A stretch of 64,000 nucleotides of DNA, from the NCBI GenBank assembly GCA_017398825.1, contig JAFQEV010000059.1, forward strand, positions 1-64,000. Reading direction: 5' to 3'. Made by a program: the position numbers and the translations under genes. The notes beneath the pieces were generated by a model. It saw only the letters and a list, made by a program, of their open reading frames with translations. It was not told the origin of the DNA and searched no databases. This stretch comes from Clostridia bacterium (lineage in GTDB: Bacteria > Bacillota > Clostridia > Christensenellales > Borkfalkiaceae). Shown here piece by piece: positions 33,151 to 41,317 of this stretch (positions within the stretch are counted from its first letter, which is position 1; each line of letters starts with the position of its first letter).

Positions 33151-33369
33151 TCATTCTTCTACTGTGATAGCCTCAGCTAAGTCTTTATCAATATTATAAC
33201 GCGCGTCTTTAATAGCGACAACGCACCCGCCCCTTTTATGAGCGATTACAGTAATGGGCTCACCTTTGTAACAGCCGAGCGAAAACAAGAAGGAATTGAG
33301 TTCCTCATCCCCAGTCAAAACGTCTTTAACGATATATTCTTTGCCGATTTCCGCTACGCTAAGGTTCAT
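33151..33369 (-). CDS. feoA: Ferrous iron transport protein FeoA
   Basis: A 72-residue SH3-like protein (MNLSVAEIGKEYIVKDVLTG, FLFSLGCYKGEPITVIAHKRGGCVVAIKDARYNIDKDLAEAI), typical of FeoA, which stimulates FeoB. The reading frame extends further upstream to 33504, but GGAGATATT before the ATG at 33369 fixes the start; the extension would also run through the promoter. It is the first gene of the feoA-feoB operon. Confidence 0.93.
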   Translation of the reverse strand: MNLSVAEIGKEYIVKDVLTGDEELNSFLFSLGCYKGEPITVIAHKRGGCVVAIKDARYNIDKDLAEAITVEE

Positions 33370-33390
33370 AATATCTCCGATAAAAAGTTT

Positions 33391-33406
33391 GTTAGCCATT
33401 GCTAAT
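33391..33406. promoter_or_regulatory. DtxR-type box at the feoA transcription start
   Basis: GTTAGCCATTGCTAA(T) inverted repeat immediately downstream of the predicted start of transcription (near 33408), where a bound repressor would block the promoter. Confidence 0.78.
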
Positions 33407-33414
33407 TCGTGATT

Positions 33415-33444
33415 ATTATATATTATTGAATATGCGATTGTCAA
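33415..33444 (-). promoter_or_regulatory. Promoter of feoA
   Basis: TTGACA (33444-33439), 18-bp spacer, TATAAT (33420-33415) on the minus strand. Confidence 0.75.
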
Positions 33445-33480
33445 GCATTTTATTAGTGTTTTTTTAATTTTTTCAAAAGC

Positions 33481-33513
33481 AAAAAACCCTGCGAAAACTC
33501 GCAAGGTTTTTTA
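33481..33513 (-). terminator. Terminator between the bspA-like gene and feoA
   Basis: AACCTTGCGA/TCGCAGGGTT hairpin with T-run on the minus strand. It follows the repeat elements behind the BspA-like gene. Confidence 0.8.
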
Positions 33514-33540
33514 GTTTAAATTAAATAATTTGTTTGATAA

Positions 33541-33695
33541 ACTATTTAGTTAATTGCAAATAATAGGGCTCCCGAAATTGTTTTTAGAATAAAAAGAATT
33601 TTGGGATAAAGGAGCAACCGCTTTTTTGTCCTAGCGTTTACCTTTAGGTTAACGCTTGACAATCTATGCGCGTTGCGACGCTATAACGGATTAAA
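33541..33695. repeat. Family 1 remnant carrying a nested family 3 element
   Basis: Left remnant TTTAGTTAATTGCAAAT, then the family 3 element (33564-33680), then CTATAACGGATTAAA, the right end of family 1. Same nested arrangement as at 17277-17524, but with most of the family 1 interior missing. Confidence 0.75.
33564..33680. repeat. Family 3 element, copy 2 (nested)
   Basis: 117 bp, about 95% identical to 17300-17415, same ends (AGGGCTCCCG and GTTGCGACG). Differences are single bases that mostly spare the two hairpins. Confidence 0.8.
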
Positions 33696-33699
33696 CTCG

Positions 33700-33825
33700 T
33701 TTAAGACGTTAGTTTGGGTATTAGACGAGGCTCGTGAAAGTGATAGGCTGAGATTGACCTTGTTGGTCATCGAAGTCTATCACTTGAGCAGAAACGAAGT
33801 ATAATGCCCAAAATAACGGATTAAA
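33700..33825. repeat. Family 1 palindrome abutting the BspA-like gene
   Basis: 126 bp. Begins TTTAAGACGTTAG, ends AACGGATTAAA at the stop codon (33826). Inner stem AAGTGATAG/CTATCACTT and outer stem TTTGGGTATTA/TAATGCCCAAA differ in sequence from other copies yet remain paired, showing compensatory change. Confidence 0.85.
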
Positions 33826-35742
33826 TTAACGGCCGTGGGGCTCAACCTGCCAAGACCCACCATAAGTCTCACACCATTCAAGCCCACTTAAATAATACCA
33901 GAAGAAGAAGTATAATTCGTTAGGATGACCTTCAACGGGTTGCATAGTTAGTTCCATAAAGCCCGTTCCTCTAAATTCAGCAACCGTAATTTTCATACAG
34001 CCGTTTATAATTCTATATGCAAGGCGATGGAGAGTTCCCGGCATGCTAAACTCTATAAGTTCAGTACAGTCCGCAAAGGAATAATCACCCATCAACTCAA
34101 GCCCGTCGGGCAAATATATAGAGGTTACGAGAGGAAGACCGGCAAAGGCATAATTGCCAAAGCTTTTTAATTTGGAATTGCTACTAGCAAAGGTAACGGT
34201 TTCAACATTCTTTGAGTTTTGGAAGGCGGAATTTCCGATATATTTGACGTTTGCTGGAATTTCTACGCTTTTGAGTGCTGAACCATAGAAGGAATAATCG
34301 CCTATTTCTTTAAGTGTTGAACCAAAAACAACTGTTTCGATGTTTTTATCGTTGTAGAACGCGTAGTTTGCAATATGAGTAACGTTTGCAGGGATTACGT
34401 AAGTTTTATCTTGCGTGGAAGCACCGATAAGATAAACGTTTTCTCCGTCGATAAAGAAATCGTTTCCGTCAGTATCAGATGAGAACTTGGACGAACCGCT
34501 TTTTGAAGAATAAAGGTTTTTAACGTTAACGCCTACGTTTCCGTTTAAGGTAGATTCAACGCCTGCCTCTATTACAACCTGGCTATCGTTTTTAACCTCG
34601 ATAAGCTTGCGACAAGATTCAAACGCCTTATCGCCTATTGACGTAAGCGAACTACCAAGCTCAAGACACAATATACGAGTACAGTTATAAAAAGCTTGAT
34701 TTCCTATACTGTTTACGTTTAAGCAAGCCTTTTCAAGCGAGGTACAGCCTGCGAAAGCGTAATCGCTAATCACGTCGCCTGTAATATTTAAATCGGTAAC
34801 GATTTCACCGCCTATTTTTAAAACACCTGCGTAGTATAAGGGATTTGCATATATATCTGCAAACGGGAAGGTTGCCCAAGTGCTGAGCTCACCGCCGTAA
34901 TTAACGTATTGTAAACCGTTGCATCTATAAAAGGCGTTTTCACCTATCATTTTAACAGATGCGGGAATGGATACCGATTTTACGTTAGAGCAAAGCGAAA
35001 AGGCTTTTTCTAAAATTATAGAACAACCGTCGATAATGGAAACGTCAACCGCACCATCGGTAACGCCAAAGAAAATTTTGGGGGTTCCCAAATAAATACC
35101 GTTGTCAACTATCGTGCGGATAAGTGATGAACAGTCCTGGAAAGCGTTATTCCCAACCGATTCAAGATCGCATTCGGGCGCAAACGTAATAGAACTTAAA
35201 GAGGAACAACCGCTAAATGCCTGTTTTCCGATAGTTTTTACCGTAGACGGAATATAAATGCTCGTAATCGAGGTTTTATCCTTGAATGCCGATGCGTTTA
35301 TCTCGGTAACGGGAGCGCCTTTATATTCGGCGGGAATTATAATATCCGTGCCCGTAAACGAACCAAGACCTCTTACCGAATATTCGTTTTTACCAGTTAT
35401 TTTAACAATTCTTATATCACTTGCCTCAGCGGAACAAACGGTACACACTCCACTTGTGTTTATATCGTGGGGATTTCTTGCAGTAAAGTTTGTTTTATAA
35501 GATTCTCCACACTCGCAACTGTGTAAAGTGTAACCCTCTGCCGAACAGGTTGATGGAACTACGGTTTCAGCAAAAACACATTCGTGAGTACCCACGCCCT
35601 CACTACCAGGTCCTACGGGTTGACCACCGTTTCCACCATTGCCACCGTCACCGTTTCCACCGCCACCGCATGCAGTAAGGGTGAATGCGGATATGATAAC
35701 CGCGAATATTACAGTTAAAATCGATAAGAGTTTTTTCTTCAT
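33826..35742 (-). CDS. BspA-type leucine-rich repeat lipoprotein
   Basis: A 638-residue surface protein. Signal peptide with lipobox TLTACGGGG, then a Gly/Asn-rich linker, a Cys/His-rich module (CVFAETVVPSTCSAEGYTLHSCECG, CTVCSAEA, about residues 55-105), and from about 140 to the C terminus many BspA/TpLRR repeats of about 23 residues (IGKQAFSGCSSLSSI, IGDKAFESCRKL, IGNSAFQNSKNV). Such proteins are attached to the cell envelope and mediate binding; the ligand is unknown. It starts 3 bp after the DUF1015 gene. A palindromic repeat abuts its stop codon. Confidence 0.88.
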   Translation of the reverse strand: MKKKLLSILTVIFAVIISAFTLTACGGGGNGDGGNGGNGGQPVGPGSEGVGTHECVFAETVVPSTCSAEGYTLHSCECGESYKTNFTARNPHDINTSGVCTVCSAEASDIRIVKITGKNEYSVRGLGSFTGTDIIIPAEYKGAPVTEINASAFKDKTSITSIYIPSTVKTIGKQAFSGCSSLSSITFAPECDLESVGNNAFQDCSSLIRTIVDNGIYLGTPKIFFGVTDGAVDVSIIDGCSIILEKAFSLCSNVKSVSIPASVKMIGENAFYRCNGLQYVNYGGELSTWATFPFADIYANPLYYAGVLKIGGEIVTDLNITGDVISDYAFAGCTSLEKACLNVNSIGNQAFYNCTRILCLELGSSLTSIGDKAFESCRKLIEVKNDSQVVIEAGVESTLNGNVGVNVKNLYSSKSGSSKFSSDTDGNDFFIDGENVYLIGASTQDKTYVIPANVTHIANYAFYNDKNIETVVFGSTLKEIGDYSFYGSALKSVEIPANVKYIGNSAFQNSKNVETVTFASSNSKLKSFGNYAFAGLPLVTSIYLPDGLELMGDYSFADCTELIEFSMPGTLHRLAYRIINGCMKITVAEFRGTGFMELTMQPVEGHPNELYFFFWYYLSGLEWCETYGGSWQVEPHGR

Positions 35743-35745
35743 AGT

Positions 35746-37008
35746 TTACTCCTTAATCTTCCTACACTCGATATAGTAACGCTTGTCATACGCGTGACCG
35801 ATTGAGAAAGTCTTTCTCGGCAAAGCGCCGTCGTAAATAACCGTTTTGAAAAGTTGGCTCTTTTCCATTCCGCTAAAGATAAATCCTATTGCATTTTCCT
35901 TAGAGGATAAACTAATTACGGCGTCCTCCCCGTGTATGTAATCGACTTCGCCTGGATTTTTAGCCAAGTAATCGTCGATAAAATCTTGTAGCGTGCCTAC
36001 CGTGAGCTGTTTTTCTGGGTGAGCAAAAGTCAATTCACGCTCCCCGCCTTTAGTGATTATTTTAACCGTTTGGGGCTTTTCAGCACCGTTTAACGAGCTT
36101 GCGTATTCGTTTAGAGAATTTATTACGCCTTGCGTATCAACGCCGAACATCACCCTGTAAATCGGCTCGAATTCTAAAGCCTCGTCGTGAAGGTTAGTAA
36201 TTTCTACAAGAGCATATCTCGAGGGGTGAGTTAAAGCTTTATCGCCAAGCTTACTCTTAACGTTTAAATAGCAAGTTCTCGCCGTTGCCAACGAATGATT
36301 GCCGTCACCCACCGCAAACAACAGTTTAGAGGGGGCGTTGCCGTATAATCTCACGGCGTTTTCATCGCTTATAAGATTGCTAAGCGCATCGTTTATGGCG
36401 GAAAAATCACTGTCTTTTACCAAATATCCCGTTACGCTACCGCCACCCTGCATAAGAGGAAAATCGTAAATCTTTTCAAGGCTTTGCTTTTTGGTAGTTA
36501 TCGGCTCGATAACGGTTTTTTCGTCATCATCTATAAGTAGCATTACGTGAGGTAGTTCAATTACTGCGTCTTCCCTCACTTTAACTCTTGGTGGAATTCT
36601 ATCAAGAACAGTACCCTCAGTCGCGCGAATAAGCGACTTTGAACCAACGGAAAAATCGTAATTTTCAAGGTCTATCATAGCAACCAAGCCGTGCTTTACC
36701 CTACCGTCACGCTGAACGCGCTCGGTGTAAATCATGGAGTTTTTATAAGTTTTTAAAACGGACTTTAAATACTCGCCCATAGTGGCGTTTATCTTGGGAA
36801 CGCGTTCGCCTGCCTCGCTTAAGTAAACCTCGGGCAAGATAAGGGATAAGGTGGACGGGCTGTCCCCTACCATCTCCTTTGCCTTTTCCCAGTATTCAGG
36901 CTCGCTGGTATACTGATCGCAAGCAATAATAGCCCACTTAGAACCGTCTACCTCATTAAAATCGGGGAGCATTATATCAGCAGGTTGCAAATAGTATTTA
37001 TCGTTCAT
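35746..37008 (-). CDS. DUF1015 family protein
   Basis: A 420-residue cytoplasmic protein of the DUF1015 family (early YLQPADIMLPDFNEVDGSKWAIIACDQYTSEPEYW, central FAVGDGNHSLATARTCY, late YIHGEDAV and GALPRKTFSIGHA). In several genomes such proteins neighbour serine or cysteine metabolism genes; here the context is uninformative. A frame opens at 37032, but GGAGAAAAT places the start at ATG 37008. Confidence 0.85.
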   Translation of the reverse strand: MNDKYYLQPADIMLPDFNEVDGSKWAIIACDQYTSEPEYWEKAKEMVGDSPSTLSLILPEVYLSEAGERVPKINATMGEYLKSVLKTYKNSMIYTERVQRDGRVKHGLVAMIDLENYDFSVGSKSLIRATEGTVLDRIPPRVKVREDAVIELPHVMLLIDDDEKTVIEPITTKKQSLEKIYDFPLMQGGGSVTGYLVKDSDFSAINDALSNLISDENAVRLYGNAPSKLLFAVGDGNHSLATARTCYLNVKSKLGDKALTHPSRYALVEITNLHDEALEFEPIYRVMFGVDTQGVINSLNEYASSLNGAEKPQTVKIITKGGERELTFAHPEKQLTVGTLQDFIDDYLAKNPGEVDYIHGEDAVISLSSKENAIGFIFSGMEKSQLFKTVIYDGALPRKTFSIGHAYDKRYYIECRKIKE

Positions 37009-37023
37009 ATTTTCTCCGTCAAT

Positions 37024-37049
37024 TTTACCCACTTATAAAAGTGGGTAAA
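37024..37049 (-). other. Hairpin in the leader of the DUF1015 gene
   Basis: Perfect 10-bp arms (TTTACCCACT and complement) around TATAAA, lying between the CorC-like gene and the DUF1015 start. It has little T-run, so it is more like an intercistronic or leader hairpin than a strong terminator. Compare the similar hairpin at 11341-11365. Confidence 0.55.
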
Positions 37050-37058
37050 GATTAGTGT

Positions 37059-38333
37059 TTATTCTTTTTCTTCAATAACCTCATCGCATACGGTAACTTT
37101 AATTTCAACCACCTTTTTAATAGTAGTTCTCGTTACCTCTATCTTGAGGTTTTTATAGGTGAATTTTTTGCCCGTTGTAGGAAGTTCGCTTAAAAGTTCC
37201 GTTACGAAACCGCTAACGGTGTTGGCATCGTACTCCTCGTCATCATCGAGCATATCGAACTTTTCAAAGAACTTGTCAATCTCCAAAGCACCGCTTACAA
37301 GGTAGGTGTTTTCGCCGATTTCTTTGATAGCCTCGCTCTCTTCGTCGTACTCGTCGTAAATCTCGCCTACGAGCTCTTCTATAATATCTTCAACGGTAAC
37401 GATGCCGGCAGTTCCGCCGTACTCGTCTAACACTACCGCCATATGAACCTTTCTCGCTTGGAGCTTTTTAAGGAGTGCGGATATCTTGGTGTGCTCTACT
37501 ACGAAAACTACCTTTTGCATAATGTCTTTGATATTGAAATCTTGCTTAAAGTAGTTGCGATAAAAATCTTTTTCGTGAATAAAGCCTATAATACTGTCAA
37601 TCGTGTCTTTATACACGGGGATACGCGAATAGCGCTCACCGTCAAACATCTTCTTTATTTCCTGCTTGGTGGCATCGTAAGGAACGGATACTACGTTAAT
37701 TCTCGGAACTAAAATATCCTTAACCTCAAGATCATCAAACTCGATTGCCGAGCGAATAAGGTCAGACTCGTCTTCTTTGAGCGTTCCATCCTCCTCAGCC
37801 TCGTTTACTATCGTGATAAGCTCATCGTCAGTAATAGCGTCCTCATGGTCAAGCCTGAAAAGAACGTTTAAGAGCTTTTTGAATAAACCGAGAAGAAGGT
37901 TTAACGGGTAAAATAACCAGTAGCATAAAAGTATGAAAGGATAGAAAAACGACGCGCTCTTTTCTGGATACGATTTTGCTATGAATTTGGGGGTGATTTC
38001 ACCAAATAACAAAACCACTATCGTGATAACTGCGGTTGATACGAACGAAGGATCTAAGAACGAACCCTCTTTCATAACTTTAGTAAAGAATAAAAGCGCC
38101 AGCGATGATGCAGTTAAGTTTACTATGTTGTTTCCTATCAGTATAGTCGTGATAAGCTTGTCATACCTCTCGTAAAGAGAAAGTACCTTTTTAAACTTAA
38201 CGTCTTTTTGAGAAAGACTTTTAAGTTTTATCGTGTTAAGGCTTGTATAAGCCGTTTCGGTTGCCGAGAAACATGCGGATAAGATTACTAACGCAATTAT
38301 CGCTATTAGCAGTGGTAACGAGCCGTCTGGCAT
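37059..38333 (-). CDS. Hemolysin-family/CNNM-type membrane protein (DUF21-CBS-CorC)
   Basis: A 424-residue protein: DUF21 membrane domain (about residues 1-190; SACFSATETAYTSLNTIKLK), paired CBS domains (about 205-330; VKDILVPRINVVSVP, KVHMAVVLDEYGGTAGIVTVEDIIEELVGEI), and a C-terminal CorC/HlyC transporter-associated domain. Homologues function in Mg2+/Co2+ efflux or homeostasis; the old name haemolysin is not supported. AAGGAG supports the start. Confidence 0.9.
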   Translation of the reverse strand: MPDGSLPLLIAIIALVILSACFSATETAYTSLNTIKLKSLSQKDVKFKKVLSLYERYDKLITTILIGNNIVNLTASSLALLFFTKVMKEGSFLDPSFVSTAVITIVVLLFGEITPKFIAKSYPEKSASFFYPFILLCYWLFYPLNLLLGLFKKLLNVLFRLDHEDAITDDELITIVNEAEEDGTLKEDESDLIRSAIEFDDLEVKDILVPRINVVSVPYDATKQEIKKMFDGERYSRIPVYKDTIDSIIGFIHEKDFYRNYFKQDFNIKDIMQKVVFVVEHTKISALLKKLQARKVHMAVVLDEYGGTAGIVTVEDIIEELVGEIYDEYDEESEAIKEIGENTYLVSGALEIDKFFEKFDMLDDDEEYDANTVSGFVTELLSELPTTGKKFTYKNLKIEVTRTTIKKVVEIKVTVCDEVIEEKE

Positions 38334-38380
38334 TTTGAAAAATTTTACTCCTTTGTATTCCGTGTGTATTCTAAGTGGTC

Positions 38381-39223
38381 TTAGTATCGGAATTCTATCT
38401 TTTTATATTCGGCAAAGCTCTCGTGAGCTTGCTTTCTAAAATAATAATTACCCTGTTTTACAAGGGTTAAGCCTCTACCCTCTAAATACGCGTCAAACGC
38501 CTGCTTGGTAACGCCGTACTTGGAAAGCGCGTCAAAAAGCTTACTAGCGCAAAACTCTTCAAGTTCTATGGGCGCAAGTTCGGATTTGTTTACCTCGGCT
38601 TTTAATGAGTTTGAAAGAGTATTTAGCTCCTTTTCAGACTTGAATTTAGACTTAAAGTCTTGAAGGTAAAGCTCTAAATTTTCTTTAATCACCTTTTTCA
38701 TTTGGTTGGGATTAAAGCCGAACGGACGCTTAACGTCACTAAACTTGCCGTTCTTTATCACGGCAAAGTAACCGTTTTCATCAGCAAAAAGCGCGTTGTA
38801 AGGATTTGTAAAGAACTCTTTAATCTCCTCGGTTTCCCCACCTAAAAGGTCGATAAAATCGTTTTCGTGCTCGGTTAAGGTCTTGAGTAAATCTTCGCTC
38901 CCCTCTAACGCCTTTTCTAAATTTGATAAAAACTTCGAACCGTCAAACGTAATTTTGTTAAAGCATAAGTACTTTTTGAAAATGAAAAGACAAAACGCCC
39001 TCGCTCTATCCGTTGCCAAGGGCTTTTTATTCCACTCGTCTGAAAGTTCTATCATCGATAAATAGTCAACGGGTGCGAATTCTTCCTCTTGAGTTAAAAA
39101 GCTCTCGTCTTGCGAAAAACCATGCTTTATCTCGCGAACGGGAACGGCAAGCCTTGCCGCCTCCTCCTTTTCTTTCCTCAAAATCTCTTCTATTTCTTTG
39201 TACATTTTCTCAATACAGTTCAT
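38381..39223 (-). CDS. Protein of unknown function, 280 residues
   Basis: No family was recognised. The N terminus is a charged helix (MYKEIEEILRKEKEEAARLA); the rest is helical and Lys/Glu-rich without membrane segments or signal peptide, so probably cytoplasmic. Notable stretches are RARAFCLFIFKKYLCFNK in the middle, GYFAVIKNGKFSDVKRPFGF, and a C-terminal GNYYFRKQAHESFAEYKK. The ATG at 39223 has no Shine-Dalgarno; a strong promoter (-35 TTGTAA, -10 TATAAT) predicts transcription to begin about 3 nt before it, that is, a leaderless message. Coding is convincing because the frame is long and uninterrupted. Confidence 0.8.
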   Translation of the reverse strand: MNCIEKMYKEIEEILRKEKEEAARLAVPVREIKHGFSQDESFLTQEEEFAPVDYLSMIELSDEWNKKPLATDRARAFCLFIFKKYLCFNKITFDGSKFLSNLEKALEGSEDLLKTLTEHENDFIDLLGGETEEIKEFFTNPYNALFADENGYFAVIKNGKFSDVKRPFGFNPNQMKKVIKENLELYLQDFKSKFKSEKELNTLSNSLKAEVNKSELAPIELEEFCASKLFDALSKYGVTKQAFDAYLEGRGLTLVKQGNYYFRKQAHESFAEYKKIEFRY

Positions 39224-39232
39224 ACGGGTAAC

Positions 39233-39261
39233 ATTATATCATATTTTTTTTCATTTTACAA
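39233..39261 (-). promoter_or_regulatory. Promoter of the unknown gene, leaderless arrangement
   Basis: TTGTAA (39261-39256), 17-bp spacer, TATAAT (39238-39233) on the minus strand; the ATG follows 9 bp after the -10 box. Confidence 0.72.
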
Positions 39262-39301
39262 TCATTTTAAGTAAAGTAATTATTATTACGCGTGCATACA
39301 T

Positions 39302-39335
39302 AAAAAAATTCCCGAGAATAGCTCTCGGGAGTATT
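39302..39335 (-). terminator. Terminator after the nitroreductase gene
   Basis: TCCCGAGA/TCTCGGGA arms around ATAGC with T-run on the minus strand, right after the stop codon. Confidence 0.87.
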
Positions 39336-39848
39336 TTATAGTTCTTTTACGAAATCTTTTAAGTCCAAACGGTCAAAATGACGGGGCGCAGGCTCGCAAT
39401 CATCAGCGGGATAACCGCATACCAAAAAGCCGTAAACGACTAAATTTTCAGGGAGTGAAAACGCAGACTTTACGTCATCTGGCATAATTCTTCCTACCCA
39501 GCAAGTGCCAAGCCCTAAGTCAGACGCCTTGAGCATCATATACGTTTGAACGATAGCACAGTCAATCTCCATAAAGTTCTTGCCGTTAGATTTTAAAATG
39601 CATGCCCTATCACTATCACCGCAAATTATAAATACGAGTGGCGCGTCAAAATGACAAGTGGTCAGCTCTTTCACCTTTTGCATTCCCTCTTCACTCTTTA
39701 CAACGAAGATTTTTTGCGGTTGACTGTTCTTTGCTGTGGGTGCTATTTTTGCAGCGTTGAGTATCGCTTGAATTTTTTCCTCTTCAACGGGTGTTTGCTT
39801 ATAGCTCCTAACGGAGTACCTTGTATCTAAAACTTTTTGAAATTCCAT
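39336..39848 (-). CDS. Nitroreductase-family flavoprotein
   Basis: A 170-residue FMN-dependent oxidoreductase. RYSVRSYKQTPVEEEKIQAILNAAKIAPTAKNSQPQKIFVV is the FMN-binding start of the family; IDCAIVQTYMMLKASDLGLGTCWVG is the central helix and LGLG loop; YGFLVCGYPADD near the end. It uses NAD(P)H to reduce nitro compounds or quinones; physiological substrate unknown. AAGGAG precedes the start. Confidence 0.9.
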   Translation of the reverse strand: MEFQKVLDTRYSVRSYKQTPVEEEKIQAILNAAKIAPTAKNSQPQKIFVVKSEEGMQKVKELTTCHFDAPLVFIICGDSDRACILKSNGKNFMEIDCAIVQTYMMLKASDLGLGTCWVGRIMPDDVKSAFSLPENLVVYGFLVCGYPADDCEPAPRHFDRLDLKDFVKEL

Positions 39849-39899
39849 AACGTTTTCTCCTTACGCAACTATTTTATCACCCTTTTTAAAAAATTACAA

Positions 39900-40124
39900 C
39901 TACTTTATTATTCCAAAACTCTTAATCGCAACTGCCGTTGCGGTAACCGTTACCTTATAACAATCTTTTTCCGCCTCAACGGAAATATTAACGCCTCCGT
40001 CAAGGTTAAAATACTCGGATAAAAGATTGTATGCATCGTAACAAATCATTTCAGATGTGTCTTTACTAAGCTTTAATCTATCGTTTAAAATTATATCGTT
40101 AAGAGCATTTTCTTTCCTTTTCAT
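39900..40124 (-). CDS. minE: MinE-like cell division topological factor
   Basis: A 74-residue protein whose start overlaps the minD stop by 4 nt. ALNDIILNDRLKLSKDTSEMICYDAYNLLSEYFNL matches the MinE pattern (contact helix followed by DRLxL and a helix), and the end VNISVEAEKDCYKVTVTATAVA matches the last beta strand of MinE's topological domain. Family similarity is weak, so the call rests partly on position. It would drive MinD oscillation to place the septum. No minC is next to it. Confidence 0.72.
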   Translation of the reverse strand: MKRKENALNDIILNDRLKLSKDTSEMICYDAYNLLSEYFNLDGGVNISVEAEKDCYKVTVTATAVAIKSFGIIK

Positions 40125-40903
40125 AATCTGCGCTTAAGCTCCTTTCTAATACTGCCCCAAAACCCAGAATACTTTTTGAGATAATCATACGTTTTGTAAC
40201 TTTTCCCCTGTAGATTTTGCGCTATGATTTTTATTGCCTTTGCACTCTCGCCAACCAACCCTTGTGCGTATACGGAATTAAATTCGTCAAGCTCGGGAAT
40301 AACGCCTAAAATCTCAGTTTTTAAAGTGTTTTCGATATCCGTTTCGGATAGGCTTTTCCCGCTTAAAACAAGGTCGCCTCTTATCTTATTTACTATTATG
40401 GAAATGTTTTTGAGGGAATAGCTTTTGAGTATTGAAATCACTTTATCCGCATCGCGTACGCTCGACACCGTTGGCGTTACCACAACGATTGCGTATTCCG
40501 CCGAATTTACCGCTCGGTGAAAGCCTATATCTATCCCTGCTGGGCAGTCGATAAGTATATAGTCGAAAAGCCCGTCAATCTCCTCGATGGCACGCTTTAC
40601 GCCCTGTCCGCTAACCTCTGAAGAGGTGAGCGTATGGCAAGACGGCAGTACGAATAAATTCTTGTTGAGAGGGCTTTCAACGAGTGCTTGTTTTACACGG
40701 CATTTGCCCGAAATAGCGTCCGATAGGTCGAAAATCGCCTTATTTTCAACCTCGGTTAGAACGTCTAAATTGTTGAGACCCAAGTCACCGTCAACAACGG
40801 CAACCCTAAAACCGCTGTCGGCAAGCTTTAGCCCTAAATTTGCAGTTATAGTCGTTTTTCCAACCCCGCCCTTGCCCGAGGTTATTACGTATCTTTTAGC
40901 CAT
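40121..40903 (-). CDS. minD: Septum site-determining ATPase MinD
   Basis: A 260-residue ParA/MinD-type ATPase. Deviant Walker A is KGGVGKTT near residue 10; VVDGDLGLNNLDVL, IDCPAGIDIGFHRAV (Walker B-like), VVTPTVSSVRDADKVI and INKIRGDLV follow. The C terminus FWGSIRKELKRRL is an amphipathic membrane-targeting sequence typical of MinD. It recruits MinC and MinE to the membrane. Followed by minE with a 4-nt overlap. Confidence 0.95.
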   Translation of the reverse strand: MAKRYVITSGKGGVGKTTITANLGLKLADSGFRVAVVDGDLGLNNLDVLTEVENKAIFDLSDAISGKCRVKQALVESPLNKNLFVLPSCHTLTSSEVSGQGVKRAIEEIDGLFDYILIDCPAGIDIGFHRAVNSAEYAIVVVTPTVSSVRDADKVISILKSYSLKNISIIVNKIRGDLVLSGKSLSETDIENTLKTEILGVIPELDEFNSVYAQGLVGESAKAIKIIAQNLQGKSYKTYDYLKKYSGFWGSIRKELKRRL

Positions 40904-40970
40904 AACTATACTTTAAAGCATTGATAGTGAGATATTATATATATGATTGTTGAATAATGGTTTTTTTTGT

Positions 40971-41000
40971 AATAAAAAAGCGTGAGATAACTCACGCTTA
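40971..41000 (-). terminator. Terminator after the ROK-like gene (beyond its repeats)
   Basis: AAGCGTGAG/CTCACGCTT hairpin with T-run on the minus strand. It follows a triple palindromic repeat behind the ROK-like gene, and lies before minD. Confidence 0.82.
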
Positions 41001-41012
41001 ATTTGTTTTTAC

Positions 41013-41075
41013 GTTAAGAAGTTAGTTGCAAGATAACGCGCTTATACACCGCAAATAATTGATTATATAAGGCGT
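41013..41075. repeat. Family 1 palindrome, short copy
   Basis: First of three head-to-tail copies in the 410-bp gene-free stretch between minD and the ROK-like gene. Begins GTTAAGAAGTTAGTTGCAAG and ends AAATAATTGATTA; the central hairpin is missing. Confidence 0.65.
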
Positions 41076-41192
41076 TAGTTGCGAGCAGAAGAAGGCTCGA
41101 CGGCATGTTATCGGGCAAGACTAACCTTGTCGGTTGTCTTGGTCGTAACTTGACGGCAGTAACGCACTTATGCGATGCAAATAACGACTTAT
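41076..41192. repeat. Family 1 palindrome, middle copy
   Basis: Begins ATAAGGCGTTAGTTGC, ends AAATAACGACTTAT. Central stem CAAGACTAACC/GGTTGTCTTG closely resembles that at 17277-17524. Confidence 0.8.
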
Positions 41193-41317
41193 TTAAGGCG
41201 TTAGAAACGAGTTAAGCAAGGCTCGACAAGACGGGGCGATTACGATAGACCTTATCGGTCATCGTAAATGCAACGGCTTGGCAGTAACGATGCATAACGA
41301 AGTTTATAACGACTTAA
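41193..41317. repeat. Family 1 palindrome containing the ROK-like stop codon
   Basis: Begins TTTAAGGCGTTAG, ends TATAACGACTTAAA. The ROK-like stop triplet (41314-41316) lies inside the terminal TTAA of the element. Inner stem TACGATAGACC/GGTCATCGTA. Confidence 0.82.

Noticed and set aside
33370-33504. N-terminal extension of FeoA by 45 residues
   Set aside because: The frame is open but runs through the promoter and the DtxR-type box, and a good ribosome site fixes the ATG at 33369.
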